From the NCBI GenBank assembly GCA_021647765.1, contig JAKIUD010000001.1, forward strand, positions 1 through 64,000: DNA of 64,000 bases, read 5' to 3'. This DNA comes from Desulfuromusa sp. Lineage in GTDB: Bacteria > Desulfobacterota > Desulfuromonadia > Desulfuromonadales > Geopsychrobacteraceae. The number at the start of each line of letters is the position of its first letter. The stretch's first letter is position 1. Positions 1 through 8,821 of this stretch are shown one piece after another. Below the pieces are notes generated by a model that worked only from the letters and a program-made list of their open reading frames with translations, was not told the DNA's origin and did no database searches. The position numbers and the translations under genes were made by a program.

Positions 1-742
1 CGAACTGTTGACTGAGCTCATCGGCAATCTGCGGGGCCTGATCAAAACGATCAACAACCAACTCGACACCGGTAACCGTACCTTCTGAATCAAAAAAATT
101 CTGTGCGACTTTGATGGGGATATAGGCGTAAAAACTATCGACCAGGCTGCTCTGTTTTTCAAAGATACCGACCACCCGAAACGGTTTCATTTTCGGAATC
201 ATGCCGAACGGAGTGATGGTGAACATCGGCGGAATGACGTTGATCGAGTCACCGACCGCAACCCCGATACTGGTAGCCGTATCAATCCCGATGACGATTC
301 CCGGCCGATCAGCGGCCGCATCGAAAAAAGTGTCGAGGATCGGCTGTCCATCAAGAGTCAGCAGTGGCTGAGTGAAGATCTTGTGCTGCGCGCCGATCCC
401 CTTGATACTGACCGCGGCGACATTCCCTTGAGAAAGCAGCATCGCCTCTTTAGAGACAAACGGCGTGGCAGAAACCACATGCGGGATCTGTTTGGCCGCA
501 GCGACCAGTTCTTCCGGGTTGTCGAGCCCTTCACCAAACTTCTGTATCAATACGTGGGGGACGTTGCCGAGAATCTGCTGGCGCACACCATCGGTAAAAC
601 CGGTCATCACCGCTAACACCAGAATCAATGCGGCAACACCGAGGGTAACTCCAGCGATTGAGATAAAGGAGATAACCGAGATAAAGGTCTGCTTCCGCTT
701 GGCACGCAGATAGCGGAGACTTATAAACCATTCGTAGGACAT
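1..742 (-). CDS. lolC: LolC/LolE-family lipoprotein-releasing ABC transporter permease (C-terminal part outside window)
   Basis: Inner-membrane permease of the Lol complex, which extracts outer-membrane lipoproteins from the inner membrane and hands them to LolA. About 247 residues are visible. The start, MSYEWFISLRYL, is followed by a long hydrophobic segment at about residues 20-47, which is the first of four family membrane helices, and then by a large periplasmic MacB-like domain. The ORF runs off the left edge, so the last three helices and any lolD partner are not seen. It lies 51 bases downstream of lysS on the same strand and is probably cotranscribed with it. Family assignment (FtsX/LolC/LolE) is secure; the choice between lolC and lolE is not. 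Confidence 0.85.
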   Translation of the reverse strand, partial: MSYEWFISLRYLRAKRKQTFISVISFISIAGVTLGVAALILVLAVMTGFTDGVRQQILGNVPHVLIQKFGEGLDNPEELVAAAKQIPHVVSATPFVSKEAMLLSQGNVAAVSIKGIGAQHKIFTQPLLTLDGQPILDTFFDAAADRPGIVIGIDTATSIGVAVGDSINVIPPMFTITPFGMIPKMKPFRVVGIFEKQSSLVDSFYAYIPIKVAQNFFDSEGTVTGVELVVDRFDQAPQIADELSQQF

Positions 743-793
743 CGTTATCCGTCGCAATTATTCGGCAAAAAACATCGGCTGGAAAGCATATAA

Positions 794-2278
794 CTAGCTA
801 ATTTCAGGGCGTAATTGAGGAAACAAAATCACGTCACGAATCGATGCAGAATTGGTCAATAACATCACCAGACGATCGATTCCGATTCCCTCACCCGCCG
901 TGGGCGGCAGCCCATATTCAAGAGCACGGATATAATCTTCATCCATGCCATGAGCCTCTTCGTCCCCCGCGGCTTTTTCCTCAAGTTGTTGAAGAAAACG
1001 TTCTTTTTGATCCAGGGGATTATTAAGTTCAGAGAAAGCGTTAGCGAGCTCGCGACCGACAATAAATAGCTCAAACCGATCAACCACATCAGGATTCTGG
1101 TCATTTTTACGTGACAATGGTGAGATTTCAGTTGGGTATTCGGTAATAAATGTTGGTTGCCATAGTTTTGGCTCAACCACCTCATCAAAAATTTCTGTCA
1201 GCAACTTCCCGTGACCGATTCGGTTCTCTAGTTCCAATCCAAGCGATTTGGCATAGGCAAATGATTGATCCCGATCTTCCAGAACCGCCATCTCAATAGC
1301 TCCATACTTGACAATGGATTCCTTCAGGGTGAGGCGATCCCACGGCGGAGTCAGATCAACGTCTTTATCTCCATAAGGGATGACCAGGCTGCCACAAACC
1401 TTGTTCGTCACATGGCAAACCAGTTCCTCAGTAAAAGTCATCATGTCATCATAAGTTGCATACGCCCGGTAAAATTCCATCATAGTGAATTCGGGGTTAT
1501 GCTGAATTGAGATGCCCTCATTGCGGAAGTTACGGTTGATCTCAAAAACTCGATCAAACCCACCGACGACCAGGCGCTTCAGATAGAGTTCCGGGGCAAT
1601 CCGCAGAAACAGATCCATCTTCAGCGTATTGTGGTGAGTGACAAATGGTTTAGCCGTCGCACCACCTGCAACCTGATGCATCATTGGTGTTTCAACTTCC
1701 AGATAATCGTCATCAAGCATAAATTGACGGATCAGGCTGACAATCTGACTGCGCTTACGAAATACCTCGCGTACCTCAGGATTGACGATCAGATCAAGAT
1801 AACGCTGGCGGTAACGAGTTTCCACATCGGTTAACCCGTGCCATTTTTCAGGCAGAGGCAGGAGGGATTTGGTCAGCAAGCGGATTTCAGCAGCTCGGAT
1901 AGAAAGTTCATTGGTTTTAGTTCGAAACGGGGCACCGGAAATGCCAATAATATCACCAATATCTAGTTTCTTGAAATTCTCGAAAACGTCTTCACCAACC
2001 TGATTTTTCGCAACATAAATTTGAATCCGACCACTGCCATCCTGCAGTTGTAAAAAAGCCGCTTTCCCAAAATCACGAAGTGCCATAATACGACCGCCAA
2101 TGCGATAGGTCACATCTATTTCTTCCAGTTTCAGCTTATCATCGTCAACATGGGCACTAAGCACCTGAAGGGCATTGTGGGTTACTGCAAAATCATTTGC
2201 AAAAGGGTTGACACCGGCGGCTTGATAGCTTTCAATTTTGGCTCGCCGCTGTTGCAATAATTCGTTCAGTTCTTCCAT
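794..2278 (-). CDS. lysS: Lysyl-tRNA synthetase, class II
   Basis: Charges tRNA-Lys with lysine in the cytoplasm. The 494 residues have the family's usual length and order: an N-terminal OB-fold anticodon-binding domain (about 55-150, with GGRIMALRDFGKAAFLQLQ), then the class II catalytic domain with motif 1 near 185, motif 2 (FRNEGISIQHNPEFTMMEFY) near 255-275 and motif 3 (GIGIDRLVML) close to the C terminus. The ORF can be extended three codons to a TTG, but the ATG ending at 2278 is chosen because AAGGA lies about 10 bases before it. The gene follows the thioesterase gene by 169 bases and precedes lolC. Nothing looks abnormal. Confidence 0.97.
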   Translation of the reverse strand: MEELNELLQQRRAKIESYQAAGVNPFANDFAVTHNALQVLSAHVDDDKLKLEEIDVTYRIGGRIMALRDFGKAAFLQLQDGSGRIQIYVAKNQVGEDVFENFKKLDIGDIIGISGAPFRTKTNELSIRAAEIRLLTKSLLPLPEKWHGLTDVETRYRQRYLDLIVNPEVREVFRKRSQIVSLIRQFMLDDDYLEVETPMMHQVAGGATAKPFVTHHNTLKMDLFLRIAPELYLKRLVVGGFDRVFEINRNFRNEGISIQHNPEFTMMEFYRAYATYDDMMTFTEELVCHVTNKVCGSLVIPYGDKDVDLTPPWDRLTLKESIVKYGAIEMAVLEDRDQSFAYAKSLGLELENRIGHGKLLTEIFDEVVEPKLWQPTFITEYPTEISPLSRKNDQNPDVVDRFELFIVGRELANAFSELNNPLDQKERFLQQLEEKAAGDEEAHGMDEDYIRALEYGLPPTAGEGIGIDRLVMLLTNSASIRDVILFPQLRPEIS

Positions 2279-2315
2279 GATTTTCAATCCTTAACAGCTT
2301 AAATTTGGAGTCGCA

Positions 2316-2344
2316 CGATAACCTCTGAGCGCAGGGTTCGTCAA
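2316..2344 (-). promoter_or_regulatory. Possible sigma-70 promoter for lysS
   Basis: On the minus strand TTGACG (2339-2344) is separated by 17 bases from TTATCG (2316-2321). The -35 is good and the -10 is poor. It would give a leader of about 30 bases before the lysS ATG. The 169-base gap between the thioesterase gene and lysS otherwise shows no gene or strong hairpin. Confidence 0.3.
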
Positions 2345-2447
2345 GGCAGAAAGCCCCTTTGAAAGTTACAGACCACCAATACATCACCAATACAGATTCA
2401 TTCGGAAAAAACAAGCACTGGAGTCATGTTCACGGGGTTCTAAAAAC

Positions 2448-2864
2448 TTAGTCTGATAGTCTTTCAAAGCCTGTTAGTGCAGAACGAAACTCGGCCGGCA
2501 TTCGGCAGGGTTTGCGAGTTTGATAGTTGAAACAAATCAAAGGAGTTTTCCCCTCTGCAGTCAATTTGGCATTGCGCTCAATCCGGTACTCCATCACCCA
2601 GCTGGAGCGTTTCAAATCCCGCGACTTAACCCCAATCTTCAACTCATCACCAAGAAACATCTCTTGACGAAAAAACACATGTGCTTCTGGCATAATAATT
2701 CCACAACCGCCAAGATCAATTTCAGAATAGGAGCCAAGTCCAGCCAGATAAGCAATCCGGGCATCCTGAAAAAAATTCAACACAGCCGAATTGGCAACAT
2801 GCCCACCATAATTGATATCGGCAACGCCGACGCGATAAGAAAACTGAAACTTAAAATCTTCCAT
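2448..2864 (-). CDS. Acyl-CoA thioesterase, 4HBT/YbgC-like hotdog fold
   Basis: A 138-residue single-domain hotdog protein. The N-terminal stretch VGVADINYGGHVANSAVLNF fits the 4-hydroxybenzoyl-CoA thioesterase pattern, in which an Asp and a nearby His-Val lead the active-site helix, and WVMEYRIER falls on the central beta strand. The natural substrate cannot be read from sequence; relatives cleave short- or long-chain acyl-CoA or acyl-ACP. The gene lies 12 bases downstream of mutM on the same strand, so it is probably in the same transcript, without an obvious functional link. Start: the ATG ending at 2864 is preceded by GAGGG. Confidence 0.85.
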   Translation of the reverse strand: MEDFKFQFSYRVGVADINYGGHVANSAVLNFFQDARIAYLAGLGSYSEIDLGGCGIIMPEAHVFFRQEMFLGDELKIGVKSRDLKRSSWVMEYRIERNAKLTAEGKTPLICFNYQTRKPCRMPAEFRSALTGFERLSD

Positions 2865-2876
2865 ACGACCCTCTCA

Positions 2877-3692
2877 TCAATGTTGACATGTCGGGCAAAA
2901 AAAAGTTGATCGCTGCCCCAACCGCTGATTGTGAATAGGTTGACCACAAACTACGCAGGGTTCGCCACTACGACCATAAACCTGTAACTGTTGAGTAAAA
3001 TATCCCGGTTTACCATCCACCTGGCTGAAATCGTTGATCGTTGTTCCGCCAACATCAATGGCCTCTCGGAGGATCTCTTTTATTGTATACACCAAAGTCT
3101 CATATCGATTAGCTCCAACCCTTCCCGCAGCTCGATCAGGACGAATACCAGCACGAAACAGGGCTTCATTCGCGTAGATATTTCCCACTCCGACAACCGT
3201 TTTTTGCTCCATAATGAACTGCTTTATTGCCAGCCTTCTCCCCTTGGCTGCGGCATAAAGGTCATCTCCACTAAAAGCATCGGTCAGTGGCTCTGGGCCA
3301 AGATTATGCAGCAATTTATGACGATATGGATCGATATCAGTATAGATAAATGCACCAAATTTGCGTGGGTCGGTCAAGCGCAAACACTGACCATCGGTAA
3401 AAATCAGGTCGACATGATCGTGCTTCCGTTCGGTTGTTCCAGCAGGAACAATCCGCAAACTACCCGACATCCCTAAATGTATAATTATTGTTCCCTTCTC
3501 ACATAACAACAACAGGTACTTTGCTCGACGTTCAACTTTTTGAATCTTCTGTCCCGGGAGAAGACGACAAAGGGCGGGATCAAGTGGCCAACGTAATTTC
3601 ACGGTTCTAAACACACACTCAAGGATGGTGCGACCGGTCACATGGGGAGCTATCCCCCGAAGGGTCGTTTCTACTTCAGGTAATTCAGGCAT
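2877..3692 (-). CDS. mutM: Formamidopyrimidine-DNA glycosylase (Fpg/MutM)
   Basis: Base-excision repair glycosylase/AP lyase that removes 8-oxoguanine and formamidopyrimidines. The mature protein must start PELPEVE, because Pro2 is the catalytic nucleophile and Glu3 the acid. This places the true start at the ATG ending at 3692, although the frame stays open for 77 more codons upstream. The 271-residue length is normal. The C terminus carries the family zinc finger (CVVCGQPIH followed by FFCPTCQH, four Cys) that binds DNA. The H2TH region (VVGVGNIYANEALFRAGI) is intact. The 88 bases upstream, before the NTF2-like gene, hold only weak hairpins. Confidence 0.97.
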   Translation of the reverse strand: MPELPEVETTLRGIAPHVTGRTILECVFRTVKLRWPLDPALCRLLPGQKIQKVERRAKYLLLLCEKGTIIIHLGMSGSLRIVPAGTTERKHDHVDLIFTDGQCLRLTDPRKFGAFIYTDIDPYRHKLLHNLGPEPLTDAFSGDDLYAAAKGRRLAIKQFIMEQKTVVGVGNIYANEALFRAGIRPDRAAGRVGANRYETLVYTIKEILREAIDVGGTTINDFSQVDGKPGYFTQQLQVYGRSGEPCVVCGQPIHNQRLGQRSTFFCPTCQH

Positions 3693-3780
3693 AGTAAATT
3701 CAGTGACAAGGGGTTCAGGCTGACGGTCGTTAGGCTTTAACCCTAACAGGCTAAACGCCTTCAGCCTTGCTTTGCTGTTT

Positions 3781-4188
3781 TCAAAACCGGATCTTGGAGG
3801 CAACACTGTCAAAGTGGTGAAAATCAATTTTATCGGGTAATCCTGAGTAGTCATCCACTCCCAACTTCTGAGCTGAGTGATAGCGCCACCCGGTATCCGT
3901 CTTGATGAGCAATGCGAGCTCATAAAATAACTGGTCGCCAGTATCGGTTGCTATTTCCATCACCAGAAGTACTTCCAGTTGCGTTTCATCGATGACTCGC
4001 TGGCGTAGACAGTGCCAGTTCTTAATTTCAACGAAACCCAGATGCTGCTGAGCAAAACGGATATAAGCATCATGACCACTGAATTGCTGTCGAAATGGTG
4101 CATCATGGTGGTAGCTGTCATAGAGTGCGGAATAATCACCAGCGCATAATGCGTAGAAACGCTGCTCAAAAAATTTCTGTGCTGTCAT
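3781..4188 (-). CDS. NTF2-like protein, weakly resembling the YchJ (UPF0225) domain
   Basis: A 135-residue soluble protein with the look of a cone-shaped NTF2/SnoaL-like domain: an N-terminal helix pair (FFEQRFYALCAGDYSALYDS), a central beta sheet (LEVLLVMEIATDT) and a late aromatic-rich strand (GWRYHSAQKL). YchJ proteins share this kind of domain but also carry SEC-C zinc motifs, which are absent here. Function is unknown. The frame extends seven codons upstream to a TTG, but I prefer the ATG ending at 4188. A palindromic intergenic element (4235-4408) sits just upstream and separates the gene from dppC. Confidence 0.65.
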   Translation of the reverse strand: MTAQKFFEQRFYALCAGDYSALYDSYHHDAPFRQQFSGHDAYIRFAQQHLGFVEIKNWHCLRQRVIDETQLEVLLVMEIATDTGDQLFYELALLIKTDTGWRYHSAQKLGVDDYSGLPDKIDFHHFDSVASKIRF

Positions 4189-4234
4189 AAATGGTACTCG
4201 TTCAGGCAATTTTGTAGTAATCTTTGGACAGCTC

Positions 4235-4408
4235 CGAATGGCGCTAGCTTAGCCATATATTGCAGTAAACTCGGGACTGTCCCCAGCTCCATCGGGGGCT
4301 GTCCCAAGAGGTTACGGGCCATGGAACTATGGAGGTTCTCACCACAAAAGCCTGGGACAGCCCCCATGCGGGGACAGTCCCGCTTTTGCTGCCATATTGC
4401 ACCATTCA
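4235..4408. repeat. Palindromic dispersed element, copy 1 of 5
   Basis: The left end CGAATGGCGCTAGCTTA and right end CACCATTCA are approximate inverted repeats. Inside are two long arms, GGGACTGTCCCCAGC with GGGGGCTGTCCC on the left and GGGACAGCCCCC with GGGGACAGTCCC on the right, so the whole unit can fold into a multi-armed structure. Copies 2 to 5 share the same core. It fills the gap between dppC and the NTF2-like gene. Confidence 0.9.
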
Positions 4409-4414
4409 ATACTG

Positions 4415-5269
4415 TTACTCTTTCAACCTTGGATCGAGCGCATCACGAACCCCCTCACCCAGCAGGTTGTAGCCTAGAACAGTAATTAAGATTGCCAGTC
4501 CCGGAAAAACCGACAACCACCAGGCACTACCGAGGGTTTGCTTACCGACAATCAGCATATTCCCCCAGGATGGCGTTGGCGGTTGTACACCGATGCCAAG
4601 AAATGACAAGGCACTTTCTGTCAGAATAGCACCTGCAACACCTAAAGTGGCAGACACCAGAATAGGCGACATGGCATTGGGGAGAATGTGGCGAAAAATA
4701 AGTCTTAGATCGGAAGCCCCCAGTGCCTGTGCAGCGAGAACAAAATCACGCTGCCGCAAACTGAGAAACTCAGCACGAATCAAACGCGCCACTCCCATCC
4801 AGCTAGTTAATCCAATCACAATCATAATATTCCAGATTGATGGGTTAAGAAACGCAATCACTGCCAGAATGAGAAAGAAGGTGGGAAAACAGAGCATAAT
4901 ATCGACAAAACGCATCACCAGCGCATCGACCCAGCTGCCATAATAGCCCGCCAGAGAGCCGAGGATAATGCCAATGACAGTTGAAATTCCGACCGCGACA
5001 AACCCAACCAGAAGTGAAATTCGCGCACCATAAAGCATCCGCACAAACACCTCTCGACCCAAGTCATCAGTTCCAAAAGGATGTGCCATACTTGGCGGCA
5101 AAAGACTCTGTCCGACATCTATGGCTGCGGGATCAACACGACTGAATGAGGCGACAGCAGCCATCAGAAACATTACCAGAACGATTCCGGCACCAACCAG
5201 AGCCATCCGGTTATGACGTAACCGTTGCCAGACAACATCGAGAAGAAAGATACGGCGAGATCGTGACAT
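4415..5269 (-). CDS. dppC: Oligopeptide/dipeptide ABC transporter permease, DppC/OppC family
   Basis: Second membrane permease of a peptide importer. The 284-residue length is typical. It has an N-terminal cytoplasmic stub (MSRSRRIFLLDVVWQRL), a first helix at about 20-42, a periplasmic loop, and then five helices. The EAA loop that docks on the ATPase is visible as AAQALGASDLRLIFRHILPN. It pairs with dppB at 5920-6915 and the solute-binding protein at 7172-8806. No ATP-binding subunit is present in the window, so DppD/DppF-type ATPases must be encoded elsewhere. The gene starts two bases after the stop of the MshEN gene. Confidence 0.93.
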   Translation of the reverse strand: MSRSRRIFLLDVVWQRLRHNRMALVGAGIVLVMFLMAAVASFSRVDPAAIDVGQSLLPPSMAHPFGTDDLGREVFVRMLYGARISLLVGFVAVGISTVIGIILGSLAGYYGSWVDALVMRFVDIMLCFPTFFLILAVIAFLNPSIWNIMIVIGLTSWMGVARLIRAEFLSLRQRDFVLAAQALGASDLRLIFRHILPNAMSPILVSATLGVAGAILTESALSFLGIGVQPPTPSWGNMLIVGKQTLGSAWWLSVFPGLAILITVLGYNLLGEGVRDALDPRLKE

Positions 5270-5271
5270 AA

Positions 5272-5889
5272 TCAGTTAAACTTTACCCGTTCAATATCAA
5301 GCACACTTAAAACCCCTTTTTCTTTCAATAGCTCAAGCAAGCGATCAAGACGGGGATCCGCAGAGGATATTTCACTGAAATCGACTGCGCCATAGTCAAT
5401 AATACTTTTTTCAACCTCCGGCTCCTCCGGTGGTACAGGTGGCTCTTCAGGCGTATTGTTTTTAATTGCCTGTTCGATCTCATCCTCAATGGCCAAAACC
5501 GGTATCACTTTACATCCGGTTGCAAACTGTAAATCATCAATCAATTTAAGATTTGTTGGATCAGTCATCGCAACACGCAATGATTTTTCGTTACCAATTT
5601 TGCGTAATTCAATCGGAACCACCATCAATTCAAGCATCCGATCAGGCGATAACATTGCCATGAGTTGTTCTGGCACTTCAAGTTCCCGGAGAGAAACCCG
5701 AGAATATTTCTCCTGTGATTCCAGAAATTCAACAATCGTCTCTTCAGGCAGATAGCCGAGTTTAACCAAGGCACTGCCGATCCGACCACCAAGATTGCGT
5801 TGCATGGAGAGTGCTGATTCAAGTTGAAATTGATCAATCAGTCCCGCTTGCAGTAACATTTCCCCGAGACGATTTGCGTTGATTTGCAT
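5272..5889 (-). CDS. Stand-alone MshEN (GspE/PilB N-terminal-type) domain protein, probable c-di-GMP binder
   Basis: A 205-residue protein without the ATPase part of GspE/PilB. Residues 7-30 and 36-59 are two tandem copies of the 24-residue MshEN motif (RLG, then a hydrophobic pair, G, and a final Q: RLGEMLLQAGLI ... ESALSMQ and RIGSALVKLGYL ... VEFLESQ). They are separated by exactly five residues (RNLGG), which is the arrangement known to bind cyclic di-GMP in MshE. A second GspE-N-like region follows (about 60-140, LRVAMTDPTNLKLIDDLQFA), then a Pro/Glu-rich linker near 150-165 and a short C-terminal segment. It sits between dppB and dppC, 30 bases after one and 2 before the other. Binding is predicted from the motif, not shown. 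Confidence 0.85.
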   Translation of the reverse strand: MQINANRLGEMLLQAGLIDQFQLESALSMQRNLGGRIGSALVKLGYLPEETIVEFLESQEKYSRVSLRELEVPEQLMAMLSPDRMLELMVVPIELRKIGNEKSLRVAMTDPTNLKLIDDLQFATGCKVIPVLAIEDEIEQAIKNNTPEEPPVPPEEPEVEKSIIDYGAVDFSEISSADPRLDRLLELLKEKGVLSVLDIERVKFN

Positions 5890-5919
5890 AAATCCCCCTA
5901 TTTTTCTTAAATTTTGTCA

Positions 5920-6915
5920 TCAGGATGACCGCCCGCCCTGATGACTGTGACGAATCCGCGGATCTGCCAGAGCATAGCAGATATCCGCCAATAAATTTCC
6001 AAACAATGTCAAAACCGCACCCATAACCAGGATCCCCATGATCAATGGGTAGTCCCGCATCATAACACCATCGTAAAAAAGTTTCCCCATTCCTGGAATA
6101 GCAAATATTGTTTCAAAAATCACACTCCCACCAATTAATCCCGGGACTGAGAGACCAAGTATAGTGATAACTGGTAGCAGCGCATTACGTAAAGCATGCT
6201 TATAGATGACTGTCCGCTCCGACAAACCTTTGGCTCTGGCGGTCAGGATATAATCCTGACGAATCACCTCAAGCATGTTCGAGCGCATATAACGGGAAAA
6301 TCCCGCCAAACCACCAATAGCAGAAACAAACACGGGTAAAATCAAATGATTGATCCGGTCGAGGAGCTGACCACCCCAACTTAAATATTCATAACCCAGG
6401 GATTTCAAACCAGAGATCGGCAATATTCCCAAACGGACACCAAACCAATCCATAAGCAACAGTGCCAACCAGAATGATGGCATAGCAAATCCGGTAAAAA
6501 CCAGAATGGTCGTTATCCGATCAAAGCCTGAATTTCGCTGAACTGCCGAAATAATTCCCAGTGGAACGGATACGGCAAGAATCAGAATAATGGAAAGCAG
6601 GTTGAGCAAGATAGTCACCGGCAGACGCTCCAGCACTTTATCCAAAACCGGTCTACGGTCGGTCGCAAACGATTCACCAAAATCGAGACGCACCAGACGT
6701 GACAACCACTTTCCATATTGGACATAAAGGGGCTGATCGAGCCCATATTCAGCTCGTAGACGATCCTGTAGCTCGGAGCTGGCCTGAGGATTGAGCTGAG
6801 TTTGCAGGTCAGTCGGCTCTCCCGGTGCCAAGTGGATCACGACAAATGAAATCAACGTGATTCCCAGCAATAAAGGGAAAAGCAATAAAAGACGCTTGGC
6901 AATGTAACTCAGCAT
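5920..6915 (-). CDS. dppB: Oligopeptide/dipeptide ABC transporter permease, DppB/OppB family
   Basis: First membrane permease of the peptide importer, 331 residues as usual. An N-terminal helix (LLLFPLLLGITLISFVVIHL) is followed by the DppB-type periplasmic stretch (LAPGEPTDLQTQLNPQASSE) and five further helices. The EAA loop reads TARAKGLSERTVIYKHALRN. The C terminus has the GNLLADICYALADPRIR ending typical of the family. A dispersed palindromic element (6968-7150) lies between dppA and dppB and could tune the ratio of binding protein to permease by ending or processing the transcript; that effect is inferred. Confidence 0.95.
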   Translation of the reverse strand: MLSYIAKRLLLLFPLLLGITLISFVVIHLAPGEPTDLQTQLNPQASSELQDRLRAEYGLDQPLYVQYGKWLSRLVRLDFGESFATDRRPVLDKVLERLPVTILLNLLSIILILAVSVPLGIISAVQRNSGFDRITTILVFTGFAMPSFWLALLLMDWFGVRLGILPISGLKSLGYEYLSWGGQLLDRINHLILPVFVSAIGGLAGFSRYMRSNMLEVIRQDYILTARAKGLSERTVIYKHALRNALLPVITILGLSVPGLIGGSVIFETIFAIPGMGKLFYDGVMMRDYPLIMGILVMGAVLTLFGNLLADICYALADPRIRHSHQGGRSS

Positions 6916-6967
6916 AAATAAATTGTCCCAATGTTAGCCAGCACCCCAGAAATAAAATAAGTCCAAG

Positions 6968-7150
6968 ACTAAGCGAGGTTTAAGCAGTATTGCAGTAATC
7001 TCGGGACTGTCCCCAGCACCATCGGGGGCTGTCCCAAGAGTTTACGAGCCACGAAGAACCGCAGTGGTTCGCACCACAAAAGCCTGGGACAGCCCCCATG
7101 CGGGGACAGTCCAGATTTTGCTGGAGATTTCCTTAAACTAGCGCCATTCG
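6968..7150. repeat. Palindromic dispersed element, copy 2 of 5
   Basis: Same core as copy 1 and same orientation: GGGACTGTCCCCAGC, GGGGGCTGTCCC, then GGGACAGCCCCC and GGGGACAGTCC. An extra central hairpin (GAACCGCAGTGGTTC) is clear here. The right end is TAAACTAGCGCCATTCG, the inverse complement of the CGAATGGCGCTAGTTTA end seen in copy 3; the left end is worn and its limit is approximate. It occupies the whole dppA-dppB gap. Confidence 0.9.
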
Positions 7151-7171
7151 TACATGTCCCTAAATTATGGA

Positions 7172-8806
7172 TTACCTGGCATATTTCTGTTCTGCTTTTG
7201 GTACAAACCACTGGTTAAAATTATAGCGGATTCCTGCTGGTGCCGGCTTTACCCCACGAAATCGTTTAGAAACTGCGGGCAAAGCTTCTCCGACATACAG
7301 AAACGTATATGGCTGCTCCTCTGCCAATATCTCCTGAAAACGATCATAATAGACCTTGCGCTGCTGCAAATCAAAAACTCGCCGTCCTTCTTCCAGCAAA
7401 CGATCAACCTCACTATTTTTAAAACCAATAAAATTGAGCTCACGCGGTCCAGTCTTACTCGAATGCCAGATATTATACTGATCCGGTTCCGGCCCCCCAC
7501 TCCAGCCTAGAATTGTCGCATCAAAATTCCCCGGATTGATAAATTCCTTGAGAAATGTCGCCCATTCGATAATCCTCAAATTGACTGCTACGCCAATTCT
7601 TTTGAAGCGTCGCTGGATAATCTCTCCGGTCTTTGAGCGTAAGTCATTCCCCTGGTTGGTCACAATAGTAAACGCCAGCTCTTTGCCATCCTTATCCAGA
7701 ATACCATTGTTGTCCGTATCCTCCCAACCGGCTGCCGCTAAAAGCTCCCGAGCTTTATCAGGATTGTATGAATATTTTGGAACAGCACCATTATAAACCC
7801 AGGTATCCGGTTTATACGGTCCAGTTGCAACGGAGCCGTAGCCAAGCAGAACGCCATCAATAAGTTCCTGCTTGTTGATGGCATAAGAGAGTGCCTGTCG
7901 AACCCGTTTATCCTGAAACAGCGGACGTCTCAAATTGTAGCCAAGATAGGTATAACTGAAAGTAAGGTAACGATATTTATTATACAGCCGGCGAAACGCA
8001 GGGGTATCGGTCTGTCTATCAAACTGCAATGGAGAAAGTCCCATAAAATCAAGGCTGCCGGTCTGTAACTCAAGAAACTGGGTAGAGACGTCAGGGATAA
8101 TCCGATACACGACCCGTTTGATATAGGGCTGCCCCTCAAAATAGTCAGGATTTGACTCAAGAACAATTTTCTCCCCCCCCACCCACTCAACAAACCGGTA
8201 CGGTCCAGTTCCAACCGGCTTACGTGCCAGCGAGCTCTTGGTGATTTCCTTCCCTTCTAGTAAATGTCGGGGGTGAATCGCCGTTGCCCAACTCATCAAC
8301 GCCGGAGCGTAAGACTTGTCATAATGAGCGACAAAAGTATATGGATCAGGGGTTTCAACTCCAGTCACCTGTTTGAATGACTCGGCGTAAGCTGTCGGGG
8401 TTTTAGGGTCAATATAAAGCTGATAGTTAAATTTCACATCAGCAGAGGTAAATGGGGCACCATCGTGCCAGGTCACCCCTTTACGAAGGTGAAAAGTGAT
8501 GGTGAGATTATCCGCTGAAATGTCCCAGGATTCAGCCAGTTCTCCCTCAATTTGCAGATTTTTATCGTACCGAACCAAACCGTTATAAATCAATCCGTTA
8601 ATCGAACTGGAAGCGGAATCTGAAGCCAATACCGGCAACAGGGTGCTAGCATCCCCGATTGACGCCTCAATAAACGTATCACCAAATTCCGGGGTTAGTG
8701 CTTCGACAACACCGGGATGGCTGGTTTCATTGCTGTTATTGCAGCCACCAAGGAGCAAAACAATAACAGTAAAATATAAAAATTTATAGCAAAAGGTCTG
8801 TTTCAT
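7172..8806 (-). CDS. dppA: Peptide ABC transporter substrate-binding lipoprotein (SBP family 5)
   Basis: Periplasmic peptide-binding protein, 544 residues. A lipoprotein signal peptide ends in LLLGGC, with Cys22 the predicted lipidated residue. Family 5 marks are present: the N-terminal repeat of LVRYDKNLQIEGELAESWDI, then FHLRKGVTWHDGAPFTSADV (the usual RxxVKWHDGxPxTAxDV region) near 115-135, and a long central domain. The gene follows the LolB-like gene by 15 bases on the same strand and starts the dppA-dppB-MshEN-dppC run. The substrate could be a di- or oligopeptide, or in some relatives nickel or sugars; a peptide is most likely given the permease types. Confidence 0.93.
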   Translation of the reverse strand: MKQTFCYKFLYFTVIVLLLGGCNNSNETSHPGVVEALTPEFGDTFIEASIGDASTLLPVLASDSASSSINGLIYNGLVRYDKNLQIEGELAESWDISADNLTITFHLRKGVTWHDGAPFTSADVKFNYQLYIDPKTPTAYAESFKQVTGVETPDPYTFVAHYDKSYAPALMSWATAIHPRHLLEGKEITKSSLARKPVGTGPYRFVEWVGGEKIVLESNPDYFEGQPYIKRVVYRIIPDVSTQFLELQTGSLDFMGLSPLQFDRQTDTPAFRRLYNKYRYLTFSYTYLGYNLRRPLFQDKRVRQALSYAINKQELIDGVLLGYGSVATGPYKPDTWVYNGAVPKYSYNPDKARELLAAAGWEDTDNNGILDKDGKELAFTIVTNQGNDLRSKTGEIIQRRFKRIGVAVNLRIIEWATFLKEFINPGNFDATILGWSGGPEPDQYNIWHSSKTGPRELNFIGFKNSEVDRLLEEGRRVFDLQQRKVYYDRFQEILAEEQPYTFLYVGEALPAVSKRFRGVKPAPAGIRYNFNQWFVPKAEQKYAR

Positions 8807-8821
8807 CAGCTTATAACCGGC

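Noticed and set aside
3693..3923. N-terminal extension of mutM by 77 codons
   Set aside because: The enzyme needs Pro2 as nucleophile, so translation must start directly at the ATG before PELPEVE.
4235..4408. Reading the dispersed element as a simple rho-independent terminator
   Set aside because: It is far larger than a terminator, lacks T runs after the arms, and recurs with terminal inverted repeats in both orientations.
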